Of a stretch of 64,000 nucleotides of DNA, positions 26,280-35,430 are shown piece after piece. A model generated the notes under the pieces. The model ran no database searches, had not been told where the DNA came from, and saw nothing but the letters and a program-made list of their open reading frames with translations. The position numbers and the translations under genes are program-made. The DNA comes from Rhodopseudomonas sp. P2A-2r. GTDB lineage: Bacteria > Pseudomonadota > Alphaproteobacteria > Rhizobiales > Xanthobacteraceae. The DNA is taken from contig NZ_CP110389.1 of NCBI RefSeq assembly GCF_026015985.1, positions 4,806,001 through 4,870,000 on the forward strand. Direction: 5' to 3'. Each line of letters starts with the position of its first letter. Position 1 is the first letter of the stretch.

Positions 26280-28163
26280 TCACATCCGCGACTTGAATTC
26301 GCCGCGCAGCATCTTTTCGTAGCCCTCGCCGCGATCGATCATCGGCAGGGGGCCCGGGCGCGCGCCGGCCAGCTCGGCGCGGCGCGCCAGCGTGGCGGCC
26401 TCGTCGATCTCGGGCGCTTCAGCGGTGCTTGCAGCAGAAAATACCACGCCATAGTCGCGCATGGCCGCGGCGACCGAGACCCGGCCCTCGATGACATCGC
26501 GCAGCACCAGCGGCAGTTCGCGGGTCAGCGGATCGCCCCAACCGCCGCCGCCGGTGGTGACCACCTTGACCACCTGCCCCTTCCGCACCTTGGCACCGTC
26601 GACCAGGCCGCCGAGCTTGCGTGCCTCGCCCTCGGCATCCACGGTGACGCAGAACGGTTCGCCGGCCTTGCCGCCCTTGACGCCATAGCAGCCGAGCCGC
26701 ACGCGGTCGGCGGTGACGATGGTGCGGCAATCCACCAGCGCGCGGTAATGCTTCTCGTAGCCCTGCCCGCCGCGGCGCAATCCGGCGCCGCCGGAATCCG
26801 TCGACAGCGCCAGTTTTTCCACCATCACCGGAAACCTAGTCTCGGTGAATTCCGCCGGCTGGTTGCGGGAGTCCGGCACGATGTGGATGGCATCGTTGCC
26901 GTCGGCGTAATAGCGCCCGCCGGAGCCGCCGCCCAGCACCTCGCGCGACAGGAACGGCTTGCCGTCCGCGTCATTGCCGTAGAAGCCGGTGTAGCGGATG
27001 GTCTCCTGGTCCGCCGGCATCCGCCCGTCCACCGCCTTCGCCACCACGCCGGCCAGCAGGCCGAGGCTGCGCAGCAGCACGAAGGAGCGGGCATTGGTCG
27101 CCGCCGGCCATTCCGGCGTGATCAGCGTGCCCTTGGGCGGGAACACGATCTCGAACACCTCGCAGACGCCTTCATTGACATGGATCTCCGCGGCGCGCTC
27201 CGGCGTGTCGGCGAGGTTGCGCAGGATCGGCGCAATCCACTTGATCAGGAAGGCACCGTCGGCATAGTCGGTCGGCCAGTTGATCGGGCCGGTGGACTGC
27301 GGATCGGTGCCGTTGAAATCCAGCACAATCTTGCCCGCGGTCTTGGTCATCTTGACCGCGATCTTGTGCAACTTGGGATCGGTGATGCCGTCGTGCTCGA
27401 CGTAATCCTCCCAGGCGTATTCGCCGTCGGCGATCTTGCTCAGCAGTTCGTTCCGGTAGATGTCGCGGCACTTGTCGAGGATGGCCTGGAAGCAGGCCTC
27501 GACCTGATCCTTGCCGAAACGTTCGAACAGCCCCTGCATGCGGCGCGCGCCCATCAGGCAGGCCTGCACCTCGCTGTCGAGATCGGCCGACAGCATTTCG
27601 GGCACGCGGGTGTTGCGCCTGATGATGGTGAACACCGCCTCGTTCTTGACGCCCTCGCTGTAGATCTTGACCGGCGGGATCGCGATGCCTTCCTCGAACA
27701 CCGTAGCCGCGGTGCCCGGCATCGAGCCCGGCACCTTGCCGCCGACGTCGTCGTGATGGCCGAAGGCCTGGATATAGGCGACCACGATGCCGTCGCAGAA
27801 CACCGGCACGGTGCTGCACAGATCCGGCAGATGGCCGATCGAGCCTTCGGTGAGATAGGTGTCGTTCATCAGGAACACGTCGCCGGGCTTCATGGTTTCC
27901 GGCGCAAAGTCGCGCACCACGGCGTTAGGCATCGCCGAATAGGAGCGCCCGGTCAGCTTGCGGCAATAGCGGTCGAACAGCCCGACACGGAAGTCATGGG
28001 CCTCGCGGATCATCGGCGAGCGCGCGGTGCGCTCGATGGCGTATTCGATTTCCGCCTCGATGGAATTCAGCGTGCCCTCGACGATCTGCAGCACGATGGG
28101 ATCGACATGGGCGGCCTCGCGCACGGGCGCGGTCGGCCAGGGATGCGGCTTGTGCATGTTCAT
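26280..28163 (-). CDS. hyuB: Hydantoinase B / oxoprolinase family subunit
   Basis: 627 residues of the hydantoinase B family: DPIVLQIVEGTLNSIEAEIE at the start, GDVFLMNDTYLTEGSIGHLPD, and the C-terminal GGGGWGDPLTRE are hallmarks. With HyuA it forms an ATP-dependent enzyme that opens a five-membered cyclic amide (hydantoin, 5-oxoproline, N-methylhydantoin or acetophenone-type carboxylation in relatives). Its start overlaps the hyuA stop by 4 bases. No acetone-carboxylase gamma subunit is present. Confidence 0.88.
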   Translation of the reverse strand: MNMHKPHPWPTAPVREAAHVDPIVLQIVEGTLNSIEAEIEYAIERTARSPMIREAHDFRVGLFDRYCRKLTGRSYSAMPNAVVRDFAPETMKPGDVFLMNDTYLTEGSIGHLPDLCSTVPVFCDGIVVAYIQAFGHHDDVGGKVPGSMPGTAATVFEEGIAIPPVKIYSEGVKNEAVFTIIRRNTRVPEMLSADLDSEVQACLMGARRMQGLFERFGKDQVEACFQAILDKCRDIYRNELLSKIADGEYAWEDYVEHDGITDPKLHKIAVKMTKTAGKIVLDFNGTDPQSTGPINWPTDYADGAFLIKWIAPILRNLADTPERAAEIHVNEGVCEVFEIVFPPKGTLITPEWPAATNARSFVLLRSLGLLAGVVAKAVDGRMPADQETIRYTGFYGNDADGKPFLSREVLGGGSGGRYYADGNDAIHIVPDSRNQPAEFTETRFPVMVEKLALSTDSGGAGLRRGGQGYEKHYRALVDCRTIVTADRVRLGCYGVKGGKAGEPFCVTVDAEGEARKLGGLVDGAKVRKGQVVKVVTTGGGGWGDPLTRELPLVLRDVIEGRVSVAAAMRDYGVVFSAASTAEAPEIDEAATLARRAELAGARPGPLPMIDRGEGYEKMLRGEFKSRM

Positions 28164-30241
28164 CGCGCGGACTCCTGCGCTGCGGGGCGAATGACGAGAA
28201 TGCCGTGCGGATCGACGGTGAGGTGCTGGTTCGGAAACACCACGGTGGTGGAGCCGAATTCCTCGACCACCGCAGGGCCGACAATCGTCGCGCCCGGCGG
28301 CAGCATGGCGCGGTCATAGAGCGGCGTGTCGACAAAACCGCCGTCGAAATACACCGGCCGCGTGCCGCTCGGCGCGAACTGGCCGGTGCCGGCGTCGAGC
28401 TTCGGCATCTGCGGCCGTTCGATCACGCCGAAGCCGGAGACGCAGAGATTGACCAGTTCGATCTTCTGCTGGCCCGCATAGTCGTAGCCGAAGGTCTTTT
28501 TGTGCGCGGCGTGGAAGGCGCCGATCAGCCCGGCCAGGAACGTGGCATCGGTCGCTCCCGACGGCGCGGTCACCCGCACCTCCATGGACTGTCCGGCGTA
28601 ACGTAGGTCGGCTTCGCGCACGAGGCGGATCTGCGATTCCGCGATGCCGTCGCGCGTGAGGTTGGCGACCGCTTCCTTCTCCAGCCCGGCATAGCGTGAC
28701 GCGATATCGGCAAGATCGATGGCGTCCTCATGCATCACCTTGGTGATGATGTGATCGGTGCGCCAGTCCACGGCAAGCAGGCCGAAGGCCGAGAGGTTGC
28801 CGGGATTGGGCGGCACGATGCAGGCCTTCATGCCCAACAGGTCCATCACCGCCGGCGACTGCACGGGACCCGCGCCGCCGAACGACAGCAGCGCGAATTC
28901 GCGGGGATCGATGCCGCGCTGGATGGTCATCTGGCGGATCGCGTTGGCCTGCGCCCAGTTGGCGATCTCGATGATACCCGCGGCAAGCTGCTCCGCTGTC
29001 ATGTTGCCCGGCAGCTTTTCGGCCAGCGCAGCGATGCCGGCGCGGGCGCGCTCCACATTCAGCGCAATGCCGCCGCCGATCAGTGCCGGCGGCAGCCGCC
29101 CGAGCACCAGATTGGCGTCGGTGATGGCCGGCTCTGCGCCGCCGTTCGGATAGCACATCGGCCCCGGCACGGCGCCGGCGCTGCGCGGGCCGACCTTGAG
29201 ATGGCCCTCGCGGCTGATCCAGGCCAGCGAGCCGCCGCCAATGCCGATGGTGGTGATGTCGATCATCGGAATCCGCACCGGGAAGGCGCCGACCGAGCCG
29301 CCATTGGTGAGCTGCGGTTTTGCGCCTTCGATCAGGCAGAAATCGGTGGAGGTGCCGCCGGCATCGAGCGTGACGAGATCGGGGAAGCCGGCGATTTCGG
29401 CAATCACCGCGCTGCCGAGCGCGCCGGCGGCGGGCCCGGACAACGCCGTGGTGATGGGCTTTCGCAGGATCTGCTCGGACGAGGCGACGCCGCCGCTCGA
29501 CTGCATCACCAGGAACGGCACCTTCTGCAGCGGACCCAGCTCGTCATGCACGCGCTTGAGATAGCGATCGAGATAGGGTTTCACGAAGGCATCGACCAGC
29601 GTGGTCACCGCGCGCTCGTATTCGCGGTATTCCGGCAGCACCACGCAGGACAGCGACAGGGTGGCCTCCGGATACTCCTCGGCCACGATCTCGGCGACAC
29701 GGCGCTCATGGCTGTCATTGGCGTAAGAGTGCATCAGGCAGATGCCGATGGCTTCGATCTTGTAGCTTTTGAAATAACGTGCGGCGTTGCGCACCATGTC
29801 CTCGTCGAGCGGGCGCAGTTCCTTGCCCTTGAAGTCGAAGCGTCCAGCGACCTCACGGACGAACTGCAGCGGCACCAGCCGCTCCGGCTTCACCCAGAAA
29901 TAGGAATTGCCGTAGCCGTCGGGCACCGACTGCCGCGCGATCTCCAGCAGATGGCGGAAGCCCGCGGTGACGATCAGGCCGAGCGAGGAGATGCCGCCCT
30001 GCAGCAGCGCATTGGTGGCCACCGTGGTGCCATGGGCGAGACCGGCGACATCGGCGGGGCTGGCGCCGGCCTGGGCTAGGATGTCGTTGACGCCGCGCAC
30101 CAGACCGATCGCCGGGTTCGACGGCGTGCTCGATACCTTGGTCACCGACATGGCGCCGGTCGACGCGTCCACCGCGACGATGTCGGTAAAAGTGCCGCCG
30201 GTGTCGATGCCGATCCGGAAGCGGGGAGAAACCTGGGTCAT
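28160..30241 (-). CDS. hyuA: Hydantoinase A / oxoprolinase family subunit
   Basis: 693 residues. The N-terminal actin-like ATP site is FRIGIDTGGTFTDIVAVD; GLAHGTTVATNALL and TLDAGGTSTDFCLIEGAKP follow, with GIGGGSLAWIS in the middle. This is the ATP-hydrolysing partner of HyuB. The pair precedes the ABC importer and amidase on the minus strand, and the LysR gene lies upstream on the same strand, separated by an R1 repeat. Confidence 0.9.
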   Translation of the reverse strand: MTQVSPRFRIGIDTGGTFTDIVAVDASTGAMSVTKVSSTPSNPAIGLVRGVNDILAQAGASPADVAGLAHGTTVATNALLQGGISSLGLIVTAGFRHLLEIARQSVPDGYGNSYFWVKPERLVPLQFVREVAGRFDFKGKELRPLDEDMVRNAARYFKSYKIEAIGICLMHSYANDSHERRVAEIVAEEYPEATLSLSCVVLPEYREYERAVTTLVDAFVKPYLDRYLKRVHDELGPLQKVPFLVMQSSGGVASSEQILRKPITTALSGPAAGALGSAVIAEIAGFPDLVTLDAGGTSTDFCLIEGAKPQLTNGGSVGAFPVRIPMIDITTIGIGGGSLAWISREGHLKVGPRSAGAVPGPMCYPNGGAEPAITDANLVLGRLPPALIGGGIALNVERARAGIAALAEKLPGNMTAEQLAAGIIEIANWAQANAIRQMTIQRGIDPREFALLSFGGAGPVQSPAVMDLLGMKACIVPPNPGNLSAFGLLAVDWRTDHIITKVMHEDAIDLADIASRYAGLEKEAVANLTRDGIAESQIRLVREADLRYAGQSMEVRVTAPSGATDATFLAGLIGAFHAAHKKTFGYDYAGQQKIELVNLCVSGFGVIERPQMPKLDAGTGQFAPSGTRPVYFDGGFVDTPLYDRAMLPPGATIVGPAVVEEFGSTTVVFPNQHLTVDPHGILVIRPAAQESAR

Positions 30242-30346
30242 GCGCGCCGTTCCTGCTGAGTTCGCATGCAGGATGGGTCGGAGCGGCGGCGGGAGTCAAA
30301 AACCGATTATTGATGCGGCTATCGGAAAAACAGATGGCACCGCGTG

Positions 30347-30497
30347 CCCCGGACGCGGCGCAATACGCCACGAAGTGGCGTGGTGCGCCGCAGATCCGGG
30401 CCCGCGTGGCGCGCACCCAAACCGGGATCCCGGATCTGCGAAGCAGTGTTTCGGACGATGCTGCGCATCGTCCCTCACGCTGCACGGCGTCCGGGAA
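30347..30497. repeat. Dispersed palindromic repeat R1, copy 3
   Basis: Opens CCCCGGACGC and closes GCGTCCGGGAA. Inside are CGCCACGAAGTGGCG and GATGCTGCGCATC hairpins and the CAGATCCGGG / CCCGGATCTGCG pair also seen in copies 1 and 4. It fills most of the 280 bases between hyuA and the LysR gene. Confidence 0.8.
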
Positions 30498-30521
30498 CGA
30501 GGGGGCGGGATTTTGTCGCCC

Positions 30522-31430
30522 CTACCACTTCAGCAGATCCCTGATCTTCAGCAGCGCGGCTTCCTTGCGTCGTGACAGCGGTTGCCGCCGGCGGAACAGG
30601 CTGAAGGCGACGTTGCGCGCCGGCGCGATCGGGAGTGCCTTCAACAGGCCCAGCGCCACCTCATTTTCCGCGCAGGCGCGCGGCACGATGGCGATGCCGC
30701 CGCCGGACTGCACGATGATCTTCATGGTCTCGATGTTGTCGACGACAGCGACAACGTTGGGCCGGATGCCGAGGTCGGTGAACAGCGAGAACACCGCCTG
30801 GCCGTAGCCGACCGTCAACTCGCTCATGATGAAGGGCTCGGCCACCAGCCGCCCGATGTCCACCGCCTGCCGGGCGCGCGCCAGCGGATGTTTCGGCGGA
30901 ACGATCAACGCCATCTCGGCATCGGCCAGGCGATCGAACACCAGTCCGGCCGGCAGCCGGTCGGGATCGGATTCGATGGCGAGGCCGGCATCGATGCGCT
31001 CCTCATGCAACTCGCTGAAGATGTTGCGGGTCGGCGCCGTCGAAATCTCCAGCCGAATGCCCGGCAGGTCGGCTTTCAGGTTGCCGAACAGGCGGGGGAT
31101 AAACAACTGGGCCATGCCCGAGCCCATGCCGATGGTGAGGGTGTCCAGCATGGCGCCGCGCAGCCGTTTCGCGGTGTCGGTCAGGCTGAGCAGGTCGCCC
31201 ATCACCCGTTCGGATTCGTACAGGAAGGTGCGGCCGCGGTCGGTGGATTCAATACCGCGCGAGGTCCGGCTGAACAGTTCGAAGCCGATCTCCTCCTCGA
31301 GCAGCTTGACCTGCTCGCTGACCGCCGATTGCGAGATGTTCAACCGCTTCGCCGCCTTGGTGAAGCTGCGTTCCTTCGAGACCGAGAGCGCATAGCGCAG
31401 TTGCCGGAAGTCCAAGCTCGAATCCCCCAC
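30522..31430 (-). CDS. LysR-family transcriptional regulator
   Basis: 302 residues. N-terminal winged helix-turn-helix: RSFTKAAKRLNISQSAVSEQ with KLLEEEIGFELFSRTSRG after it. The C-terminal part is a periplasmic-binding-like effector domain. It lies upstream of hyuA in the same direction and is the only regulator in the 22-31 kb block, so control of hyuAB, the importer and amidase is the natural guess. Confidence 0.87.
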   Translation of the reverse strand: MGDSSLDFRQLRYALSVSKERSFTKAAKRLNISQSAVSEQVKLLEEEIGFELFSRTSRGIESTDRGRTFLYESERVMGDLLSLTDTAKRLRGAMLDTLTIGMGSGMAQLFIPRLFGNLKADLPGIRLEISTAPTRNIFSELHEERIDAGLAIESDPDRLPAGLVFDRLADAEMALIVPPKHPLARARQAVDIGRLVAEPFIMSELTVGYGQAVFSLFTDLGIRPNVVAVVDNIETMKIIVQSGGGIAIVPRACAENEVALGLLKALPIAPARNVAFSLFRRRQPLSRRKEAALLKIRDLLKW

Positions 31431-31531
31431 TGGCCGGCACGTGCGACGGCGCGCGACAGCATCCTAGGGGATCGCAAATATCTTGGCTATCAGGCAGCCG
31501 GCCGGCCATCCCGACCATCGACCGCCGGGCG

Positions 31532-31867
31532 CTATCGCTCGTCGGTCAACTGGGTGCTGAACGTCTTGGGATTTTCCAGAGCGCGGCGGCGCGCGACGGC
31601 GAGAGCCTCGGCAAAATCCGCCGCATCGAACCAGGCCTCGCCCCGCATCGATGCGTCCAGATCGTCTTGCCAGATCCGCGTCGCCTCGATGTCGAATTTC
31701 ATCTCGAGCTTGTTGCTGACGGCCTGGATGCCATAACCGGTGACCGCCCATTGCCGACCTAGCCAGTAGATGTCGCGATGTAGCACGTAGAGATGTCCGT
31801 TTCCGGCTTGACGCCAGGTTGTTGATTGCACGCCAAAGAAAGAACCCCAGCCCGCAAGGGTTGACAT
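31532..31867 (-). CDS. Hypothetical protein, 111 residues
   Basis: I do not recognise a family. It is soluble, with no signal peptide, and Trp-rich in the first half (WGSFFGVQSTTW, YWLGRQWAVTGYGIQAV). The C-terminal helix FAEALAVARRRALENP looks like a domain end rather than noise. The balanced composition and the ATG at 31867 support a real gene, but the ribosome-binding site is weak. Confidence 0.55.
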   Translation of the reverse strand: MSTLAGWGSFFGVQSTTWRQAGNGHLYVLHRDIYWLGRQWAVTGYGIQAVSNKLEMKFDIEATRIWQDDLDASMRGEAWFDAADFAEALAVARRRALENPKTFSTQLTDER

Positions 31868-31918
31868 TCTGTTACATCAAAATGACGAATTAAAGATGTT
31901 CAAGCGGTCCCGCTTCGG

Positions 31919-32167
31919 TCAGATCCGGTCGTCCTCGGTATGACCCGGACGCGAGCGCTGGGTCGCCGCCCGCTCCCGCTCCGCATCGGCCTTGTTGGCC
32001 TCGTGCCGGCCAATGATGCAGCCGGCAACGACGCCCACCTTGCCGTGTCCGGCATAATGCCCGGCAATGCCACCGATGATGGCGCCCTTGATGCAGCCCT
32101 TCGCTTCGGCCGCGACGGACGACAGCGACAGCCCAATGAAGGCGGCGGCCAAGACGATGCGATTCAT
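31919..32167 (-). CDS. Small secreted glycine-zipper protein
   Basis: 82 residues. The signal peptide MNRIVLAAAFIGLSLSSVAA ends at AEA. A Gly-rich amphipathic stretch GAIIGGIAGHYAGHGKVGVV resembles the glycine-zipper segments of small envelope proteins, followed by a charged tail. The ATG at 32167 follows AGGAGA at ideal spacing. It probably sits in the periplasm or outer membrane. Two cysteines (in KGCIKG and AGCIIG) could form a disulfide. Confidence 0.68.
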   Translation of the reverse strand: MNRIVLAAAFIGLSLSSVAAEAKGCIKGAIIGGIAGHYAGHGKVGVVAGCIIGRHEANKADAERERAATQRSRPGHTEDDRI

Positions 32168-32281
32168 GGCGATCTCCTATGAATTTCAGCAACATAATGC
32201 CGAACCACGGGTTTGGTTCCACGGCTCCTCGCGCCTTCTGCGACGGCGACCGGGAAGCGGACTCGACAGGATTTTCACCGC

Positions 32282-32316
32282 TTGACAAGCCCCGCCTGTA
32301 ATTTCATAGATGAAAT
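32282..32316 (+). promoter_or_regulatory. Promoter with overlapping palindromic operator
   Basis: TTGACA (32282-32287), a 17-base spacer and CATAGA (32305-32310) form a plausible sigma-70 promoter. The -10 lies inside a perfect palindrome, ATTTCAT-AG-ATGAAAT (32301-32316). A repressor bound there would block RNA polymerase. The IclR-type gene at the end of the same unit is the best candidate. The 32168-32532 gap is otherwise without a gene; an AAGGAGG at 32350 precedes only a very short frame. Confidence 0.5.
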
Positions 32317-32532
32317 CTGAATATCGCTAATAAAATATTGGGAGAGAACCAAGGAGGATTGCGTTGCGCCCTGTCTAAGCAAGGCGCGATCCGATCACGG
32401 ACCGACAATCTTCGAAACTTGCGAGCACAGCGAGCAGCCGATCTCGTCAAGACGCCCGTCGGTCCCCACGACGCCGACACGCGCGCTGCGTCGCGCTTTC
32501 GTCATCGCTTCAGCGAAGCCAAAGGACAGAAC

Positions 32533-33297
32533 ATGTTCGGGAATTATAAACTCAAGCCCAACAGCGGGGTGAATCCACCTTACTCTCCGGCCTATCCGGT
32601 GGAGTGGGGCTGCACGTTGCGAACGCTGCAGATCATCACCCGCGTCGATCAGGCGAAGCTTGTCGCGCTGCTGTCCGATACGCCGTTCGAACTCGTCAAC
32701 GACCGCGTCGCCTTCCAATACATGGTGTCGCCGGGCCACTCGCTCGCTGTCCATGCCGGCCAGATGTTCGATCTGATGGTGACGGTGCCGGTTCGCTGCG
32801 AGGGTCTGTTCACGCATACCCACATCTACATGTACTGCAGCGACCCGATGGGCATCTGCGCGGGACGCGAAGTCTTCGGCTACACCAAGAAGGACGCGAC
32901 CTACGCCTTCGAGGAGGCGCCCGACCATACCATCGTCGGCTGGGTCAAGCGCCGGGACACGCCGCTTGCCGACTTCAGCTTCGTACCCGATGCGGCGGCA
33001 CCGGTGGTGAGTCTTGTCGACGGTGACGAGCAGCCGGCAGGCGAGATCCACGTGCGCCGCTTGCCGCACCCGGAGCGCCTGGCCACCGCCTATGCGGATG
33101 TCGTCTATCGACGCACCCCGCTGGAATATTCGCAACCGCTGGCCGGCCGCGCCCAGATGAAACTGCACGCATCGGAATTCGACCCTCTGACCGAGCTCAA
33201 TCCGGAAATCATCGGCGCGCGCTTCATGTATTCCGGCGTCTACGGCGGCGGATTTGACGTCGAAGACAGGCGGCTCATCAAGCGTCTCGATGTCTGA
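32533..33297 (+). CDS. Acetoacetate decarboxylase family protein
   Basis: 254 residues. EVFGYTKKDATYAFEE includes the paired lysines that in acetoacetate decarboxylase form the Schiff base (about residue 118). HIYMYCSDPMGICAGREV precedes them, as expected. The family decarboxylates beta-keto acids or acts on related oxo acids. ATG 32533 follows AAAGGA; the upstream in-frame extension is unconserved. First gene of the unit with a binding protein, an SDR and an IclR regulator. Confidence 0.83.
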   Translation: MFGNYKLKPNSGVNPPYSPAYPVEWGCTLRTLQIITRVDQAKLVALLSDTPFELVNDRVAFQYMVSPGHSLAVHAGQMFDLMVTVPVRCEGLFTHTHIYMYCSDPMGICAGREVFGYTKKDATYAFEEAPDHTIVGWVKRRDTPLADFSFVPDAAAPVVSLVDGDEQPAGEIHVRRLPHPERLATAYADVVYRRTPLEYSQPLAGRAQMKLHASEFDPLTELNPEIIGARFMYSGVYGGGFDVEDRRLIKRLDV

Positions 33298-33359
33298 CGC
33301 CAAGTCGTCCTGACAACTCAAGCAGTGGCATCAGACCACGCATCATGGGAGGAAATGAG

Positions 33360-34594
33360 ATGTTGAACTGGAAGTCGACGGGCCGAATGCGGCTGCTAGG
33401 AAGCCTGGGTTGTTTGATGTGGGCCCTTGGCAGCAGCGCCAATGCCCAGCAGCCACCGCTCAAGCTTGGCGTGCTCACGGATATGTCGAGCCTGTACGCC
33501 GATGTCACCGGCCCCGGCTCGGTGATCGCCGCCAAGATGGCGGTGGAGGATTTTTGGCGTCGCCGCATCGCATGACACGCCCGGTCGAGGTGATCAGCGC
33601 GGATCATCTCAACAAGGCCGACGTCGCCGCCGGCATTGCGCGCGAATGGCTGGACCGCGACGGTGTCGATGCCATCGTCGATGCGCCGAACTCGGCCGTG
33701 GCCCTTGCGGTTCGCAACATCGTGCAGACCAAGAATCGCACGCTGCTCGTCACCGGCGCCTCATCATCCGACCTTACCGGCAAGGCCTGCTCGCCCAACC
33801 TCATCCACTGGACCTACGACACCTATGCGCTGGCCACCGGCGTTGCGCGTGCGGTCGTCGAGTCCGGCGGAAAGTCGTGGTTCACACTGACGGCTGACTA
33901 CGCTTTCGGTCACGCGATGGAGCAGGACATCAAGACCGCAATCCAGAAGACCGGAGGAACGGTGGTCGGCGGCGTTCGAACGCCGATCAACACACAGGAC
34001 TTCTCGTCCTTCCTCCTGCAGGCGCAGGCCTCGAAGGCCCAGGTCGTCGGCCTCATCAATGCCGGGGGCGACACCATCAACTCGATCAAGCAGTCCGTCG
34101 AGTTCGGGATCGGCGCCCGCGGTCAGCGCGTCGTGGCAACGGTCCTGTACCTCAGCGACGTGCACTCGCTTGGGCTGGCGGTCGCGCAGGGGCTGCAGTT
34201 CACGGAGTCGTTCTACTGGGATCTGAACGACGGAACGCGCGCCTGGAGCAAGCGCTTCGCGCCACGCAACAACGGTCGCTATCCGACCGCGCTCCATGCG
34301 GGAGTCTACAGCGCCGTTCTTCACTATCTGCGCACGGTCGATACGCTCGACAATTCAACGGACGGCAAAGCCGTCATCGCCAAAATGAAGGAGCGGCCGA
34401 CCGACGATCCGCTGTTCGGCAAAGGCAGCATCCGCAGCGACGGCCGCAAGCTGCACAACATGTATCTGTTCGAGGTGAAGAAACCCGAAGAGTCTAAATA
34501 CCCGTGGGACTACTACAAGGTCATCAAGACCATTACGCCGGACGAGGCATGGAGACCTTTGGCAGAGGGTGGTTGCGACTTCTCGAAATCATGA
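33360..34594 (+). CDS. Branched-chain-amino-acid-type ABC substrate-binding protein, frameshifted
   Basis: The signal peptide SLGCLMWALGSSANAQ is followed by PPLKLGVLTDMSSLYADVTG, typical of LivK/type-1 periplasmic binding proteins (peripla_BP_6). After AAKMAVEDF the frame stops at TGA. The next frame continues RPVEVISADHLNKADVAAGI through to CDFSKS. The switch is at a T5 run (33551-33555); one extra T restores one 412-residue protein. No permease or ATPase genes adjoin, so it must use a transporter encoded elsewhere. The ATG 33360 follows GGAGG. Its stop overlaps the SDR start. Confidence 0.82.
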
Positions 34595-35343
34595 TGGAAA
34601 CTGCGAAGAAAAATGCCGTCGCCCTGGTCACGGGCGGCGGTGGCGATATCGGGCGAGCGATCGCACTGAAGCTGGCACAAACCTGGGCGAGCGTGGCAGT
34701 CGTGGATATCGACGAGGCCAGCGGTGCCGAGACGGCCCGGCTCCTGAACAACATCGGGTGCAATGCGGTCTGTATCCGCGCCGACGTGTCAAACGCGATG
34801 GCGACAGCCACCTATGTCGACCAGGTCGAGCGCCTGCTTGGGCCGATCGGTGCATTTGCCAACAATGCCGGCATAGAAGGCGTCGTATCCCCCATTCAGG
34901 ATTATCCGGAAGATGCGTTCGATCGCCTGATGCAGGTCAACGTCAAGGGCGTGTTTCTCGGGATGAAGTACGTGATCGCGAAAATGATGGTTCGCGGCAA
35001 AGGCGCCATCGTCAATACGGCGTCCACATCGGCGATCCGTGGACGTGCCGGCCTCGCGGGCTACGTGGCCAGCAAGCACGCTGTGCTTGGCCTGACGCGG
35101 GTCGCGGCCCTCGACGTTGCCGGCACGACCATCCGGATCAATGCCGTGCTGCCCGGTCCGATCGAGTCGCGGATGGTACAGTCACTCGACAGCCAGGCAT
35201 CGAACGGCTTCGCGCGCGCTGGCGCCGCCAGTTATGGATCGCCGGATAGCGTCGCCAACGTCGTCGCATTCCTGCTGTCCGCCGAGGCATCTCATGTCAA
35301 CGGGGCAGCCTGGACCATCGATGCCGGTGGGACAGTCGCCTAA
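34591..35343 (+). CDS. SDR-family oxidoreductase
   Basis: About 250 residues. Cofactor motif TGGGGDIGRAIA, NNAG at FANNAGIEG, catalytic Ser in NTASTSAI, Tyr/Lys in YVASKHAVLG. A classical NAD(P)-dependent short-chain dehydrogenase. It begins at ATG 34591, overlapping the binding-protein stop (ATGATG), so it is translationally coupled. It likely oxidises or reduces the hydroxy/keto compound handled by the decarboxylase-like protein. Confidence 0.87.
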   Translation: MMETAKKNAVALVTGGGGDIGRAIALKLAQTWASVAVVDIDEASGAETARLLNNIGCNAVCIRADVSNAMATATYVDQVERLLGPIGAFANNAGIEGVVSPIQDYPEDAFDRLMQVNVKGVFLGMKYVIAKMMVRGKGAIVNTASTSAIRGRAGLAGYVASKHAVLGLTRVAALDVAGTTIRINAVLPGPIESRMVQSLDSQASNGFARAGAASYGSPDSVANVVAFLLSAEASHVNGAAWTIDAGGTVA

Positions 35344-35430
35344 CGTGACATGACCGGACTCCCCGGCGGCGGCAGCAGGCTGGCACTCTTGGAAAGTTGA
35401 GCTTCAAGGGGGAACTTGTTAGAACGCCGA

